43,522 bases of DNA, taken from Flavobacteriales bacterium. Lineage in GTDB: Bacteria > Bacteroidota > Bacteroidia > Flavobacteriales_D > Crocinitomicaceae. Made by a program: the position numbers and the translations under genes. Positions 21,941 through 32,120 of this stretch are shown here, in pieces. How positions within the stretch are numbered: position 1 is the first letter of the stretch; every line of letters starts with the position of its first letter. The notes under the pieces are model-generated. The model made no database searches. It was not told the origin of the DNA and was given only the letters and a program-made list of their open reading frames with translations. The stretch covers positions 1 to 43,522 of the forward strand of contig CANGIC010000003.1 of assembly GCA_947453795.1 (NCBI GenBank), written 5' to 3'.

Positions 21941-24568
21941 ATGAGCAAAATTGTCACATTTCTTTTCTTCTGCATCGCGCTAAACGCTTTGGCGCAAGAA
22001 GCAGTCGTAAAGGGATTTTGTTTAGACAAAAAGGGCAAGCCCGTCGAAAACGTGAAGGTGTTTTGTGAGCAGGCATCCACAAAGCTTACCTATACGGATT
22101 CTCTTGGCGCATATTTCCTAAATGTGGCCCTTGGCGATACGGTTTCAGTTAGTTTCAGGTCATCAGATTTGGAGGAAAGCCGAACGTTTGTGGTGTCCAG
22201 TAGCTCGGTGAATGCGCCAGATATTCGGTTTAATTTCCAGCAAGAAGTAGGGGTTTCCGTCCATGAAATTCGGCAAGATCCATTTGAATTGCCAACACTA
22301 AAAATCACGGATGTCCAAAATATTCCCTTAGGAAATTACGAGCGGTTTCTAACCTATACAACGGCGGCCACCTCGAACAACGAGCTGACAACAAATTACA
22401 ATGTACGCGGAGGAAGTTATGATGAAAACTTAGTCTATGTCAATGGGTTCAATATTTATAGGCCTTTTCTCACGCGCAGTGGACAGCAAGAAGGAATGAG
22501 TTTTATCAATTCTGCTCTTGTTGGTTCGGTGAAGTTTTCAGCAGGGGGCTTTGATGCGCAGTATGGCGATAAAATGAGTTCGGTGCTTGATATTGAATAC
22601 AAAAAGCCGAAACCTTTTGCTGGATCTGTAATGGCTTCGCTTCTTGGGGTTGAAATGCACACGGAACAAGCTGTAAACAGTCGCTTCAGTTATCTCCTCG
22701 GCGCGCGCTATCGCTCGAATGGATATCTTTTAAATTCACTTCCTACCAAAGGATCGTACAATCCCGTTTTTTGGGATGCACAGTTTTTGTCCGACTATAA
22801 GATTACGGATAAGTTGACCTGGAGCGTCATCGGGCACTTTTCAAGCAACAATTACCGCTTTACTCCGCAAAGTCAACGCACAGATTTCGGTACCGCCAAT
22901 GAGGCCTATTCTTTCATGATTTATTTTGATGGAAAGGAGGATACGCGCTTTCAAACGATGATGGGCGGAACCGCCTTGAAATGGCAACCCACCAAAAAGA
23001 CGAAACTTGACCTTTATGCAACCGTATTTAATACAGTTGAACGCGAATATTTCGACATTCAAGGCCAATATTACATCAATCAATTGGAAACGGACCCGTC
23101 AAAGGAACAATACGGCGACTCTATTGCGGTTTTAGGCGTCGGGACCTTCTTAAATCACGCGAGAAATAAGCTGAACGCCACAATCATCAACATTTACCAC
23201 AACGGGAGTCATGAATTTAAAAATGGATTTAAAGCAGAAGATTCCTTGCGCTACAGCCGAGTCACCGCACTTTGGGGACTGAATTATCAACACGATGAAT
23301 TTACAGATGTGCTGAGCGAATGGAAAATGATTGATTCCGCTGGTTACAGTGTGCCGCAAGGCAGTCCGAATGTCGTGGAATTGTACGAAACCATTAAAAG
23401 TAATCTGCAATTGCGTGCTGAACGTTTTACGGGTTTTGCGCAATTGAATGCGCAATGGTCTAAAACGAAGAAAAACCATGTGGTAAGCGTGGAGAAAACC
23501 CGGAAAGTGAATGGCGTGAAGTCAACGACCATTTACATGGACACCATTAAAGAATCTACCGCGCGCTTGAGTTTTAGCTTTGGAACACGTGCAGGGTACA
23601 CGACAGCCAATCATGAAGGATATGTAACACCCCGAATGGCATTGACTTACTTCCCGCGAATTTACATGGTGAACAATGGAAAGGTAGCCCGCAGAAACAT
23701 TAGCTTTCGATTGGCAACGGGCTTGTATTATCAACCGCCTTTTTACCGAGAATTTAGAACATTTAATGGTGCTTTAAACCTCGATGTCAAAGCCCAAAAG
23801 TCGTTTCATTTCGTGACAGGAACGGATGTGTACTTTAATATGTGGGGCAGGGAAGTGCCATTTAAGTTTACCGCGGAGGCCTATTACAAATACATCTGGG
23901 ATGTCAACCCCTACGAAATTGACAATGTCCGTACCCGCTACTATGCCACGAATGATGCGGTTGCCTATGCGTATGGTATTGACATGAATATCCATGGACA
24001 GTTTGTAGAAGGCATTGAATCGTATTTTAAAATGGGATTGATGCATACGATGGAGGACCTTCGCAATGACTCCTACAAAGAATACTACAATGCCGCAGGA
24101 GAAAAAATAATTTTTGGCTACAGCACGGATCAAGTCGTGGCCGATAGTGCTACCATTTATCCTGGATTTATTCCGAAACCAACCGATCAATGGTTGACTT
24201 TTGGCGCCTTGGTGCAAGATCAAATGCCAGGATTTGAACGTTTTACTGTGCAGATGGGCTTGCAATATGGCTCGCGATTGCCTTATGGTCCGCCAGATTT
24301 TAATCGCTACAAAGATACCCTCCGCATGAAGTCCTATTTTCGTGTCGATATTGGTATGTCGTACGATTTACTCTATGAAAAAAAGAAGGAAACATTCTTC
24401 CGAAAAACGTTTACAGATGCCATCATCTCATTTGAGGTGTTCAATTTATTGGGGATCAACAATGTCCTATCAAAACAATGGATTCAAGATGTGGAAGGAA
24501 AGTTTTATTCGATCCCCAATTACCTCACGCAGCGCCGATTTAACCTAAAATTGATTCTTCGTTTTTAA
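21941..24568 (+). CDS. TonB-dependent outer-membrane receptor, SusD-less
   Basis: An 875-aa outer-membrane importer energised by TonB. In order: signal peptide (MSKIVTFLFFCIALNALAQ), an N-terminal carboxypeptidase-regulatory-like beta domain (about 20-100: VVKGFCLDKKGKPVENVKVFC), a plug domain (TTNYNVRGGSYDENLVYVNGFNIYRP, then FSAGGFDAQYGDKMSSVLDIEY), and a 22-strand-type barrel ending in LTQRRFNLKLILRF. No SusD partner is adjacent, so a polysaccharide-uptake system is unlikely and the ligand is unknown. It may be co-transcribed with bshC. A hairpin overlapping the stop codon followed by T-rich DNA probably ends the message. Confidence 0.92.
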   Translation: MSKIVTFLFFCIALNALAQEAVVKGFCLDKKGKPVENVKVFCEQASTKLTYTDSLGAYFLNVALGDTVSVSFRSSDLEESRTFVVSSSSVNAPDIRFNFQQEVGVSVHEIRQDPFELPTLKITDVQNIPLGNYERFLTYTTAATSNNELTTNYNVRGGSYDENLVYVNGFNIYRPFLTRSGQQEGMSFINSALVGSVKFSAGGFDAQYGDKMSSVLDIEYKKPKPFAGSVMASLLGVEMHTEQAVNSRFSYLLGARYRSNGYLLNSLPTKGSYNPVFWDAQFLSDYKITDKLTWSVIGHFSSNNYRFTPQSQRTDFGTANEAYSFMIYFDGKEDTRFQTMMGGTALKWQPTKKTKLDLYATVFNTVEREYFDIQGQYYINQLETDPSKEQYGDSIAVLGVGTFLNHARNKLNATIINIYHNGSHEFKNGFKAEDSLRYSRVTALWGLNYQHDEFTDVLSEWKMIDSAGYSVPQGSPNVVELYETIKSNLQLRAERFTGFAQLNAQWSKTKKNHVVSVEKTRKVNGVKSTTIYMDTIKESTARLSFSFGTRAGYTTANHEGYVTPRMALTYFPRIYMVNNGKVARRNISFRLATGLYYQPPFYREFRTFNGALNLDVKAQKSFHFVTGTDVYFNMWGREVPFKFTAEAYYKYIWDVNPYEIDNVRTRYYATNDAVAYAYGIDMNIHGQFVEGIESYFKMGLMHTMEDLRNDSYKEYYNAAGEKIIFGYSTDQVVADSATIYPGFIPKPTDQWLTFGALVQDQMPGFERFTVQMGLQYGSRLPYGPPDFNRYKDTLRMKSYFRVDIGMSYDLLYEKKKETFFRKTFTDAIISFEVFNLLGINNVLSKQWIQDVEGKFYSIPNYLTQRRFNLKLILRF

Positions 24569-24594
24569 GTCAACGAAGTCTTTCTTGTTTTTTT
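24557..24594 (+). terminator. Probable terminator overlapping the TonB receptor stop
   Basis: CTTCGT (24557-24562) pairs with ACGAAG (24573-24578) across a 10-base loop holding the TAA stop, and is followed by TCTTTCTTGTTTTTTT. The stem is short, so efficiency is uncertain. Confidence 0.5.
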
Positions 24595-24630
24595 CTTCTG
24601 TTACTTTTTCATTGAACTGCGGTTAAGCGA

Positions 24631-25755
24631 ATGATGAAAAAGGCAATGAACATATTGGCAATCATTCTTTTGGTGAAAGGATATGCCGCAGCACAAGTGA
24701 ATATAAAAGAGATTATTCGCTTCAAGGATACCGTGGTTGTCGATAAATACACACCCGATAAATCAACATTTTCACATTTAAAATTGAAAATGGCCCCCGG
24801 TGACTATTCCATTTTAACCTTGTCGGAACTTGAAAAATTGGATGGTCAAACGCTTATTGGTGTCGATTTGGTGTACAGCGACTACCCCGTAGGCGAAAAT
24901 TTCACAGAATTGAATAGAAAACGTGTGCTTGAGTTGTACATGCACCTCCCATCAGCGTTTAATAATCCGATGATTAAATGGCAAATTGTGAAACAAACGG
25001 GGGTTGAACGGACAGGTAACATTCAGGGGTATTTTCACGGATTTGTCATTTATTACCGCCCAATGCCCACGTATCAAGACGAGAATAAGTTAATCACGGA
25101 TGTCATTGATGGAAAAGTGGCTCCAACAGATTCTACTTTATTGAAGGTGTTTGATCGCAACAAAACATGGAAAGATATGCTGGTGGTATGCGATGTCACA
25201 GGCAGTATGTCGCCGTATACTGCGCAATTGTTGTTTTGGATCAAAAGCAATCAAAAGCTGAAAACATTCAAGCAGATTGTCTTTTTTAATGACGATTACG
25301 ATATGAGTACAAATCAATTGTCCAAGTTGGATGAAACGGGGATTTGGAGCATTGAATCAAGCAATTCAACTAAAGTCATTGAAACGGCATTTGAAGCCAT
25401 GCAAAAAGGTCAACATTCTGAAAATGACCTTGAGGCCATCTGCTATGCCATTAAGAAGTACCCGGAGAACAAGGGCAATGTTGTACTCATTGCCGACAAC
25501 TGGGAAAATCCGTGTGACATGCACCTGTTGGAGTTTTTAAAGAGTCAAAAAATCCCTGTGCACATCATTGTGTGTGGGGTCGAAGACCGGATGAATACGC
25601 TCTATCTCGATCTTGCCTATGCGACTGGTGGGTCGATTCATACCATGGAGGAGGATTTAACAAACATCGCTACCATGGGAGAGGGAAAGGTCATCCGTTT
25701 CGGAAACTTGAAGTTTAAGATGACCGGTGGAAAATTCGTCCAAGTTGCGGGCTAA
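24631..25755 (+). CDS. Exported von Willebrand factor A-like protein
   Basis: A 374-aa protein with an N-terminal signal peptide (cleavage near YAAAQ). The second half is a vWA fold: the metal site reads VVCDVTGSMSPYT (Asp188, with DxTGSMS in place of the classical DxSxS), followed by KQIVFFNDDYD, NDLEAICYAIKKYPENKGNVVLIADN and IPVHIIVCGVE. The N-terminal half (about 25-170) is unassigned and contains FHGFVIYYRPMPT. vWA domains mediate protein contacts through a bound metal ion; the partner here is unknown. It follows the TonB receptor with a weak terminator between, so partial read-through is possible. Confidence 0.82.
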   Translation: MMKKAMNILAIILLVKGYAAAQVNIKEIIRFKDTVVVDKYTPDKSTFSHLKLKMAPGDYSILTLSELEKLDGQTLIGVDLVYSDYPVGENFTELNRKRVLELYMHLPSAFNNPMIKWQIVKQTGVERTGNIQGYFHGFVIYYRPMPTYQDENKLITDVIDGKVAPTDSTLLKVFDRNKTWKDMLVVCDVTGSMSPYTAQLLFWIKSNQKLKTFKQIVFFNDDYDMSTNQLSKLDETGIWSIESSNSTKVIETAFEAMQKGQHSENDLEAICYAIKKYPENKGNVVLIADNWENPCDMHLLEFLKSQKIPVHIIVCGVEDRMNTLYLDLAYATGGSIHTMEEDLTNIATMGEGKVIRFGNLKFKMTGGKFVQVAG

Positions 25756-25790
25756 ACACAAATGAGTAAGCCCGAATACGGTGGAATGAA

Positions 25791-26189
25791 TTAAGCAGCG
25801 CCGTAAAAAGAGGTCAACTGCGTTTTGAATTGCATGGGAACAGTCAATAGATTTTGAATGTCGTACCCCAATTCCAAAATATCCTCGTCGTATTTTTCGT
25901 AGATCCAATTGATCTGCACCTTGTGCCCCTTGAGTTGTAAAAATTGGCTGATCTTTAAAAAAGTGAAGAGCTGTTTTACACTCAAGGTGTTCAAGTAGTC
26001 AAACTCTAAGTTGATGATTGTTTGATCAACTGGCGCATCCAAGTATTGCAATAACCAAGTTTGGATTTCTGACCAAAATTCTGTGGGATTTACTCCCAAA
26101 GAGCGTCCGGTGATTTCAATTACTCCAGTGGAAGGATTGCAGTTTACTGCTGGTGTCAATGCTGTTGCTTTAATGTTAAGTGCGTTCAT
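25791..26189 (-). CDS. DUF1987 / SiaC-family regulatory phosphoprotein (orphan)
   Basis: A 132-aa cytoplasmic protein matching DUF1987. It has ATALTPAVNCNPSTGVIEITGRSLGVNPTEFW near the start and EFDYLNTLSVKQLFTFLK in the middle. In Pseudomonas aeruginosa, SiaC is controlled by phosphorylation of a threonine in this segment and stimulates the diguanylate cyclase SiaD. The equivalent threonine here falls at residue 68 (with Ser70 nearby) when numbered from MNALNIK. That start is used because the upstream extension (MVRSEGDFLRYPEK) is unlike the family. No SiaA phosphatase, SiaB kinase or cyclase is next to it, so the partners must be elsewhere if they exist. Confidence 0.85.
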   Translation of the reverse strand: MNALNIKATALTPAVNCNPSTGVIEITGRSLGVNPTEFWSEIQTWLLQYLDAPVDQTIINLEFDYLNTLSVKQLFTFLKISQFLQLKGHKVQINWIYEKYDEDILELGYDIQNLLTVPMQFKTQLTSFYGAA

Positions 26190-26409
26190 GGTGTGTGTGT
26201 TTATTTGTTTTATAGAGCAATGTTCCGCATCTTTCTCAGGGTATCGAAGGAAATCACCCTCGGACCGGACCAAAATCAGCGCAACGCACTACGGGCATCT
26301 ACGTGTTTCTACATAGTGACAGGTCAATTTTTGAAAAGTCGGTTTCTGAAATCACCAAAATAGCGTTCAGTTTTTAGGGGTTTCATCCCTCTGTTTCGGC
26401 TTCGTTTTG

Positions 26410-26417
26410 TACTTTTG
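26410..26417 (+). promoter_or_regulatory. -7 promoter box for icmF operon
   Basis: TACTTTTG, 27 bases before the icmF ATG at 26445. No clear -33 match. The 255-base gap 26190-26444 shows no cobalamin riboswitch pattern that I can recognise. Confidence 0.5.
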
Positions 26418-26444
26418 AACCTGTATGTAAATACCTCAATCGTT

Positions 26445-29400
26445 ATGGAAAAAGTGGAACAGTATAAACCACATTATAAAATACGCATCGTTACTGCGGC
26501 CTCTTTGTTCGACGGACACGATGCGGCAATCAATATCATGCGCCGAATCATTCAGTCGACAGGATGTGAAGTGATCCATCTCGGACACGACCGCTCTGTT
26601 GAAGAAGTAGTAAACTGTGCGATTCAAGAAGATGTGCAAGCCATAGCGATGACTTCCTATCAAGGGGGGCACATGGAGTATTTCAAATACATGCATGATC
26701 TCTTAAAGGAGAAAGGCGCGCCACACATCAAGATTTTTGGTGGTGGGGGTGGTACCATTCTTCCTTCGGAAATTGAAGAATTACATGCGTATGGCATTAC
26801 ACGCTTGTACCACCCAGATGATGGGCGTACGATGGGATTGCAAGGAATGATCAATGACCTGGTTCAAAGCTGTGATTTCCCTGTCGGTCAAGATGTAAAA
26901 AACACGGATGGCATTGCAGATAAATTTGTACCTGCGATTGCACACATGATCTCTGCCGCGGAAAATTATCCAGAGCAGTCTGTTGAGGTATTGAACCATG
27001 TTCGGGAAATGGCCGCAAAGAACCATGTGCCGGTGCTTGGAATTACAGGAACAGGTGGAGCAGGTAAGTCTTCATTGGTGGATGAATTGGTGCGCCGATT
27101 CTTGATTGACTTTGCGGACAAGCAAATCGCAGTGGTTTCGGTGGATCCTTCAAAACGTAAAACTGGTGGGGCCTTGCTGGGGGATAGAATTCGCATGAAC
27201 TCCATTCGCAGTGAACGGGTTTACATGCGCTCTTTGGCTACGCGCCAATCCAACCTTGCCTTGTCGAAACATGTAGCGGAAGCCATTACCATTCTCAAAG
27301 CGGCAAATTACGATCTAATTATCCTTGAAACTTCAGGGATTGGTCAGTCGGACACCGAGATTCTTGATCATTCGGATGTGTCTCTGTATGTGATGACACC
27401 GGAATACGGTGCGGCAACGCAATTGGAAAAAATTGACATGCTCGATTTTGCTGATGTGATTGCCTTAAATAAATTCGATAAACGCGGTGCTTTAGATGCC
27501 CTTCGCGATGTGCGCAAACAATACCAACGCAACCATAACCTATGGGAGAGTGATGTGGATGCTATGCCCGTATATGGGACAATTGCTTCACAGTTCAACG
27601 ACCCAGGAATGAACTCACTGTATAAGGTGATCATGGACAAGGTAGTAGAGAAAACACAGGCGCCGTTGAATTCTACCTTCGCCATTACGCGTGAAATGTC
27701 GGAGAAGATCTATGTGATTCCACCAGAGCGCACGCGCTATTTGTCAGAGATCTCTGAAAACAACCGTTCTTACGATGCTTGGGTGAATCAACAAGTGCTG
27801 GTTGCAGAGCGACTACATGGTTTACAGACCAGTATCCAAACCATTTCAGGGTCCTCTATGGAGGACAAAGACCGTTTGGTGAAGGGGCTACATGAGGCAT
27901 TTGAAAAAGAGAAGTTAAATTTCGACCCAAAAAACTGGGAGATCTTGGATAAATGGGAAGCGAAGAAGAAATTGTACAAGGATCCTGAATTTAATTTCAA
28001 GGTACGCGACAAAGTTTTGTCCATTCAAACGCACTCCGAATCTCTTTCTCATCTGCAAATTCCTAAGGTGGCGACACCGCGTTATTCCAGTTGGGGAGAT
28101 ATTCTGCGTTGGTCTTTGCAAGAAAATGTACCTGGAGAATTCCCTTATACCGCTGGCTTGTTTCCATTCAAACGCGAAGGGGAAGATCCAACACGGATGT
28201 TTGCAGGTGAAGGCGGTCCTGAACGGACAAACAAACGCTTCCATTATGTTTCCCTAGGAATGCCTGCAAAGCGTTTGTCTACGGCATTTGACTCGGTTAC
28301 CCTTTATGGAAATGATCCTGATCTTCGTCCGGACATTTACGGTAAAATTGGAAATTCAGGGGTGTCTATCTGTTGTTTAGATGACGCGAAAAAATTGTAT
28401 TCGGGCTTTGATTTATGTCATCCAATGACCTCTGTGTCCATGACAATCAATGGTCCTGCGCCAATGTTGCTTGGCTTTTTTATGAATGCCGCCATTGATC
28501 AGAACTGTGAAAAATACATCAAGGCGAACAATTTAGAGAAAGAGGTTGAAGCGAAAATCGCGCAAATCTATCGCACAAAAGGAACCGATCGTCCAAGTTA
28601 TCAAGGTGAACTTCCGGAAGGGAATGATGGATTGGGCTTAATGTTACTCGGAGTTACGGGTGATCAAGTATTGCCTGCTGAGGTCTATCAAAAAATTAAA
28701 GCGGAGACACTTACACAAGTACGTGGAACGGTTCAAGCGGACATTCTAAAAGAAGATCAAGCACAAAACACCTGTATTTTCTCGACTGAATTTGCCCTTC
28801 GTCTCATGGGGGATGTGCAACAATACTTTATTGACAAAGGGGTGCGCAATTTCTACTCGGTGTCCATCTCTGGCTACCATATCGCGGAGGCAGGCGCAAA
28901 TCCAATTACACAGCTGGCATTTACCCTGGCAAATGGATTCACGTATGTAGAATACTATTTGAGCCGCGGAATGAGCATCAATGACTTCGGACCGAATTTA
29001 TCGTTCTTCTTTTCGAATGGAATTGATCCGGAATATGCGGTGATTGGTCGAGTTGCACGACGTGTATGGGCTAAAGCGCTAGCGCGCAAGTACAGTGCGA
29101 ATTCACGTGCTCAAATGCTCAAATACCACATTCAAACATCTGGTCGTTCCTTACACGCTCAAGAGATTGATTTTAATGATATCCGAACCACTTTACAGGC
29201 CTTGTATGCGATTTACGACAATTGCAATTCCTTGCATACCAATGCGTATGACGAAGCCATTACAACGCCTACGGAAGAATCTGTGCGTCGTGCCATGGCT
29301 ATTCAGTTGATCATTAACCGTGAACTTGGATTGGCGAAAAATGAAAATCCATTACAAGGTTCCTTCATCATTGAAGAATTGACAGATCTCGTTGAAGAAG

Positions 29401-29822
29401 CTGTTTTGACTGAATTTGATCGCATTACCGAACGAGGTGGTGTGCTCGGTGCCATGGAAACCATGTACCAACGCTCCAAAATTCAAGAGGAGTCGCTCTA
29501 TTATGAGATGTTAAAACATACAGGGGAGTTTCCGATCATTGGGGTAAATACGTTCCTCAGCTCGAAAGGGTCGCCAACCGTTTTACCAAAAGAAGTGATA
29601 CGCGCTACAGAGGAGGAAAAGGAATACCAAATCTCCATGCTTACAAATTTACATGAAGCAAATGCGGACAAGGCAGAACAAGGAATTGCACAGATTCAAG
29701 ACGCAGCCATCAACAACCGCAATATGTTTGAAGAATTGATGGAAACCTGTAAGTTCGCTTCATTAGGCCAAATAACCAACGCGTTGTTTGAGGTGGGTGG
29801 TCAGTATCGCCGCAATATGTAA
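26445..29822 (+). CDS. icmF: Fused isobutyryl-CoA mutase IcmF
   Basis: An adenosylcobalamin enzyme that interconverts isobutyryl-CoA and n-butyryl-CoA (some relatives act on pivalyl- or isovaleryl-CoA), fused to its own G-protein chaperone. The product has 1125 residues. The B12-binding domain is at the N-terminus, with [13 protein letters not shown] (Asp23, His25) and [10 protein letters not shown]. The MeaI-like GTPase has the P-loop GTGGAGKSS (202-210), [12 protein letters not shown] and LNKFDKRG. The mutase barrel includes [15 protein letters not shown] and [26 protein letters not shown]. The ATG at 26445 is chosen because the conserved region begins soon after it. The GH20 gene starts on the next base after the stop. 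Confidence 0.95.
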   Translation: MEKVEQYKPHYKIRIVTAASLFDGHDAAINIMRRIIQSTGCEVIHLGHDRSVEEVVNCAIQEDVQAIAMTSYQGGHMEYFKYMHDLLKEKGAPHIKIFGGGGGTILPSEIEELHAYGITRLYHPDDGRTMGLQGMINDLVQSCDFPVGQDVKNTDGIADKFVPAIAHMISAAENYPEQSVEVLNHVREMAAKNHVPVLGITGTGGAGKSSLVDELVRRFLIDFADKQIAVVSVDPSKRKTGGALLGDRIRMNSIRSERVYMRSLATRQSNLALSKHVAEAITILKAANYDLIILETSGIGQSDTEILDHSDVSLYVMTPEYGAATQLEKIDMLDFADVIALNKFDKRGALDALRDVRKQYQRNHNLWESDVDAMPVYGTIASQFNDPGMNSLYKVIMDKVVEKTQAPLNSTFAITREMSEKIYVIPPERTRYLSEISENNRSYDAWVNQQVLVAERLHGLQTSIQTISGSSMEDKDRLVKGLHEAFEKEKLNFDPKNWEILDKWEAKKKLYKDPEFNFKVRDKVLSIQTHSESLSHLQIPKVATPRYSSWGDILRWSLQENVPGEFPYTAGLFPFKREGEDPTRMFAGEGGPERTNKRFHYVSLGMPAKRLSTAFDSVTLYGNDPDLRPDIYGKIGNSGVSICCLDDAKKLYSGFDLCHPMTSVSMTINGPAPMLLGFFMNAAIDQNCEKYIKANNLEKEVEAKIAQIYRTKGTDRPSYQGELPEGNDGLGLMLLGVTGDQVLPAEVYQKIKAETLTQVRGTVQADILKEDQAQNTCIFSTEFALRLMGDVQQYFIDKGVRNFYSVSISGYHIAEAGANPITQLAFTLANGFTYVEYYLSRGMSINDFGPNLSFFFSNGIDPEYAVIGRVARRVWAKALARKYSANSRAQMLKYHIQTSGRSLHAQEIDFNDIRTTLQALYAIYDNCNSLHTNAYDEAITTPTEESVRRAMAIQLIINRELGLAKNENPLQGSFIIEELTDLVEEAVLTEFDRITERGGVLGAMETMYQRSKIQEESLYYEMLKHTGEFPIIGVNTFLSSKGSPTVLPKEVIRATEEEKEYQISMLTNLHEANADKAEQGIAQIQDAAINNRNMFEELMETCKFASLGQITNALFEVGGQYRRNM

Positions 29823-32120
29823 ATGAGCAGTATGAAAGGGACTAAAATGCATTTTTTTGCACATGTAACTGGCGTTTTAATCTTTGTTTTCAATGGATTT
29901 TCTCAGTGTCCGGTGATTCCAGCGCCAGTGACTTATGTGAAGGCAGATGGACTTTTTTATTTAGGGGAAGAAATTGCGATCAATGGAGACAATGTACCTT
30001 CGGGAATTGTAGATTACGCAGCGAATCGTCTCACACAAACATTTGGAATCCGTGTGATCGTGACGCCAAGTACCAAACAGCTGGTCTTCAAAAAAGTGGC
30101 AAATGTTCCCACGGATTATTATTCCATCAATATCAACGAAAACATCATCATCACCTATAGCTCGGATGCGAGTTGTTTTTATGCCGTCAATTCGCTGTTT
30201 CAGTTAATACAAGGCAATGCCAATGAATACAGCATTGCGAAGTGCTTTTTAAAGGATTATCCGAAGTTTTCGTGGCGAGGATTACATTTGGATGTTTCGC
30301 GGCATTTTTTCACGGTAGAGGAGGTCAAGCGCTACATCGACCTCATGGCCATGTACAAATTCAACAAGTTTCATTGGCACCTCACGGATGACCAAGGTTG
30401 GCGTATTGAAATTAAAAAATATCCAAAACTGACGGAGGTGGGTGCATGGCGAGACAGTACGGTAAATGCCCATTATTCAACAACTCCACGAACCTATACG
30501 GTGGAACGCTACGGTGGATATTACACGCAAGAGCAAATCAAAGAGATTGTACAGTACGCCGCCTATCGCTACATCACGGTGATTCCTGAAATTGAAATGC
30601 CAGGACATGCGCGCGCTGCATTGGCCGCATATCCTGAACTATCTTGCACGGGAAAGCATCAAGGAGTTGAAGGATTATGGGGTGTTTTTGATGACATCTT
30701 TTGTGCGCATGAATCGAGCATTGAATTTTTGAAGAATGTTTTGGATGAGGTCATGGTGCTTTTCCCTTCGGAATACATCCATATTGGTGGAGATGAAGCG
30801 CCAAAAACACGCTGGAAAAAGTGTGCGAAATGTCAAGCCGTTATTCGTGAAAATGGATTGAAAGACGAACATGAATTGCAGAGCTGGTTTATTACGCAGA
30901 TGGATGTGTATTTGACATCAAAAGGACGAAAGCTCATTGGTTGGGATGAGATATTAGAAGGCGGACTGAGCCCAAATGCTACAGTAATGTCTTGGCGAGG
31001 TTTCGATGGGGGTGTAGATGCCGCAAAACAAGGACACGATGTGGTGATGTCCCCGGGTTCGCATTGCTATTTTGACCATTATCAAAGTAAAAATTCTACA
31101 GAACCGCTTGCGATTGGTGGATTTACACCGATAGAAAAGGTGTATCAATTTAGTCCAATACCTAAAAGTCTTTCCGCAGCGGAGGCAACACATGTTTTGG
31201 GTGGACAAGCCAATTTGTGGACGGAATATATCCCAGATATGAAGCAATTGGAATATATGGTTTATCCTCGCGCCTTGGCTTTGTCGCAAGCACTATGGTG
31301 TGTTGAGCCACCTGCTTTTGAGGTATTTCGTTCTGTTTTAATCAAACACCAGCTGAACTATCTTGATCGATTCAAGGTGAATTATTCTAGGGCCATGTTT
31401 TATCCTGAAATGAAAATTTCGCGCAAGGAGGAAGGATTGGGTGTAGTGTTTTCTGCGGCCGATACCAGTGATCAATTGTCATTGACCGTGCGCTTCGACA
31501 AAACGAATATTGCGCCTAAATACCCGGATTTTTTAGTGGGTAACAATAACCTGCACTTTAAAAGAGCGCTTGATTCCGTGGTGACTTATCGCTTTGACGT
31601 GAAATCCGAATTCATGCCGACGCCGTCTGAATTTAAAATGACGATTCATCCCGCGATAGGTTTAAATGTGGAATACGTGACGGTGCCCGATGAACGCTAC
31701 AACACGGGTGGGAATCTTACTTTGGTGGATGGGATTATCGGAGCAAAACCGTGGAAAGGAAATGAATGGGTAGGTTTCGATGATCAGGAAATAGAATTCA
31801 CTGTTGACCTCGGTAAGAAATCCAACATTGACCGCGCGGAGTTGAACTTCTTGGAGGACATTGGATCGTGGATTCATTTGCCCAATTTTGTTCGGATTTC
31901 GGTATCAACGAATGGAAAAAAATGGTCGTTTCTCCCCGATGCCAATATTGAAAAAGCCCAAGGAAGTGGAAGACATTTACCATTTGCTTTTCGCATTCAG
32001 AAAAAGTGCCGTTATGTGCGGTTTAAAATCGTGACATTTGACGCAATCCCAGAGGGGATGCCGGGTGAAGGTCATGTACAATGGACCTTTTTAGATGAAC
32101 TCATGCTATTTTCTAAGTAA
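29823..32120 (+). CDS. Exported GH20 beta-N-acetylhexosaminidase with C-terminal F5/8-type domain
   Basis: Removes terminal N-acetylglucosamine or N-acetylgalactosamine from glycans (chitin or peptidoglycan fragments, glycoproteins) outside the cytoplasm. It has 765 residues with a signal peptide (to about FNGFSQC). A GH20b N-terminal domain runs to about residue 145. The catalytic barrel begins FSWRGLHLDVSRHFF and contains FHWHLTDDQGWRIEIKKYP and the catalytic pair Asp324-Glu325 in HIGGDEAPKTRW. A discoidin-like F5/8C carbohydrate-binding domain occupies about 625-760. It starts directly at the icmF stop and overlaps cutC by one base. Later in-frame ATGs (29832, 29847) are possible starts. 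Confidence 0.94.
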   Translation: MSSMKGTKMHFFAHVTGVLIFVFNGFSQCPVIPAPVTYVKADGLFYLGEEIAINGDNVPSGIVDYAANRLTQTFGIRVIVTPSTKQLVFKKVANVPTDYYSININENIIITYSSDASCFYAVNSLFQLIQGNANEYSIAKCFLKDYPKFSWRGLHLDVSRHFFTVEEVKRYIDLMAMYKFNKFHWHLTDDQGWRIEIKKYPKLTEVGAWRDSTVNAHYSTTPRTYTVERYGGYYTQEQIKEIVQYAAYRYITVIPEIEMPGHARAALAAYPELSCTGKHQGVEGLWGVFDDIFCAHESSIEFLKNVLDEVMVLFPSEYIHIGGDEAPKTRWKKCAKCQAVIRENGLKDEHELQSWFITQMDVYLTSKGRKLIGWDEILEGGLSPNATVMSWRGFDGGVDAAKQGHDVVMSPGSHCYFDHYQSKNSTEPLAIGGFTPIEKVYQFSPIPKSLSAAEATHVLGGQANLWTEYIPDMKQLEYMVYPRALALSQALWCVEPPAFEVFRSVLIKHQLNYLDRFKVNYSRAMFYPEMKISRKEEGLGVVFSAADTSDQLSLTVRFDKTNIAPKYPDFLVGNNNLHFKRALDSVVTYRFDVKSEFMPTPSEFKMTIHPAIGLNVEYVTVPDERYNTGGNLTLVDGIIGAKPWKGNEWVGFDDQEIEFTVDLGKKSNIDRAELNFLEDIGSWIHLPNFVRISVSTNGKKWSFLPDANIEKAQGSGRHLPFAFRIQKKCRYVRFKIVTFDAIPEGMPGEGHVQWTFLDELMLFSK

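Noticed and set aside
22090-24265. Several leftward open frames of 60-160 codons inside the TonB receptor gene
   Set aside because: All are antisense shadows of a single long, motif-rich reading frame.
25748-25774. Inverted repeat CGGGCT / AGCCCG around the vWA gene stop as a terminator
   Set aside because: No T-tract on either strand after the stem, and the loop is long (15 bases); left uncalled.
26190-26444. Possible cobalamin riboswitch upstream of the B12-dependent icmF
   Set aside because: No B12-box-like conserved core or large multi-stem structure that I can recognise; only a -7-like box was accepted.
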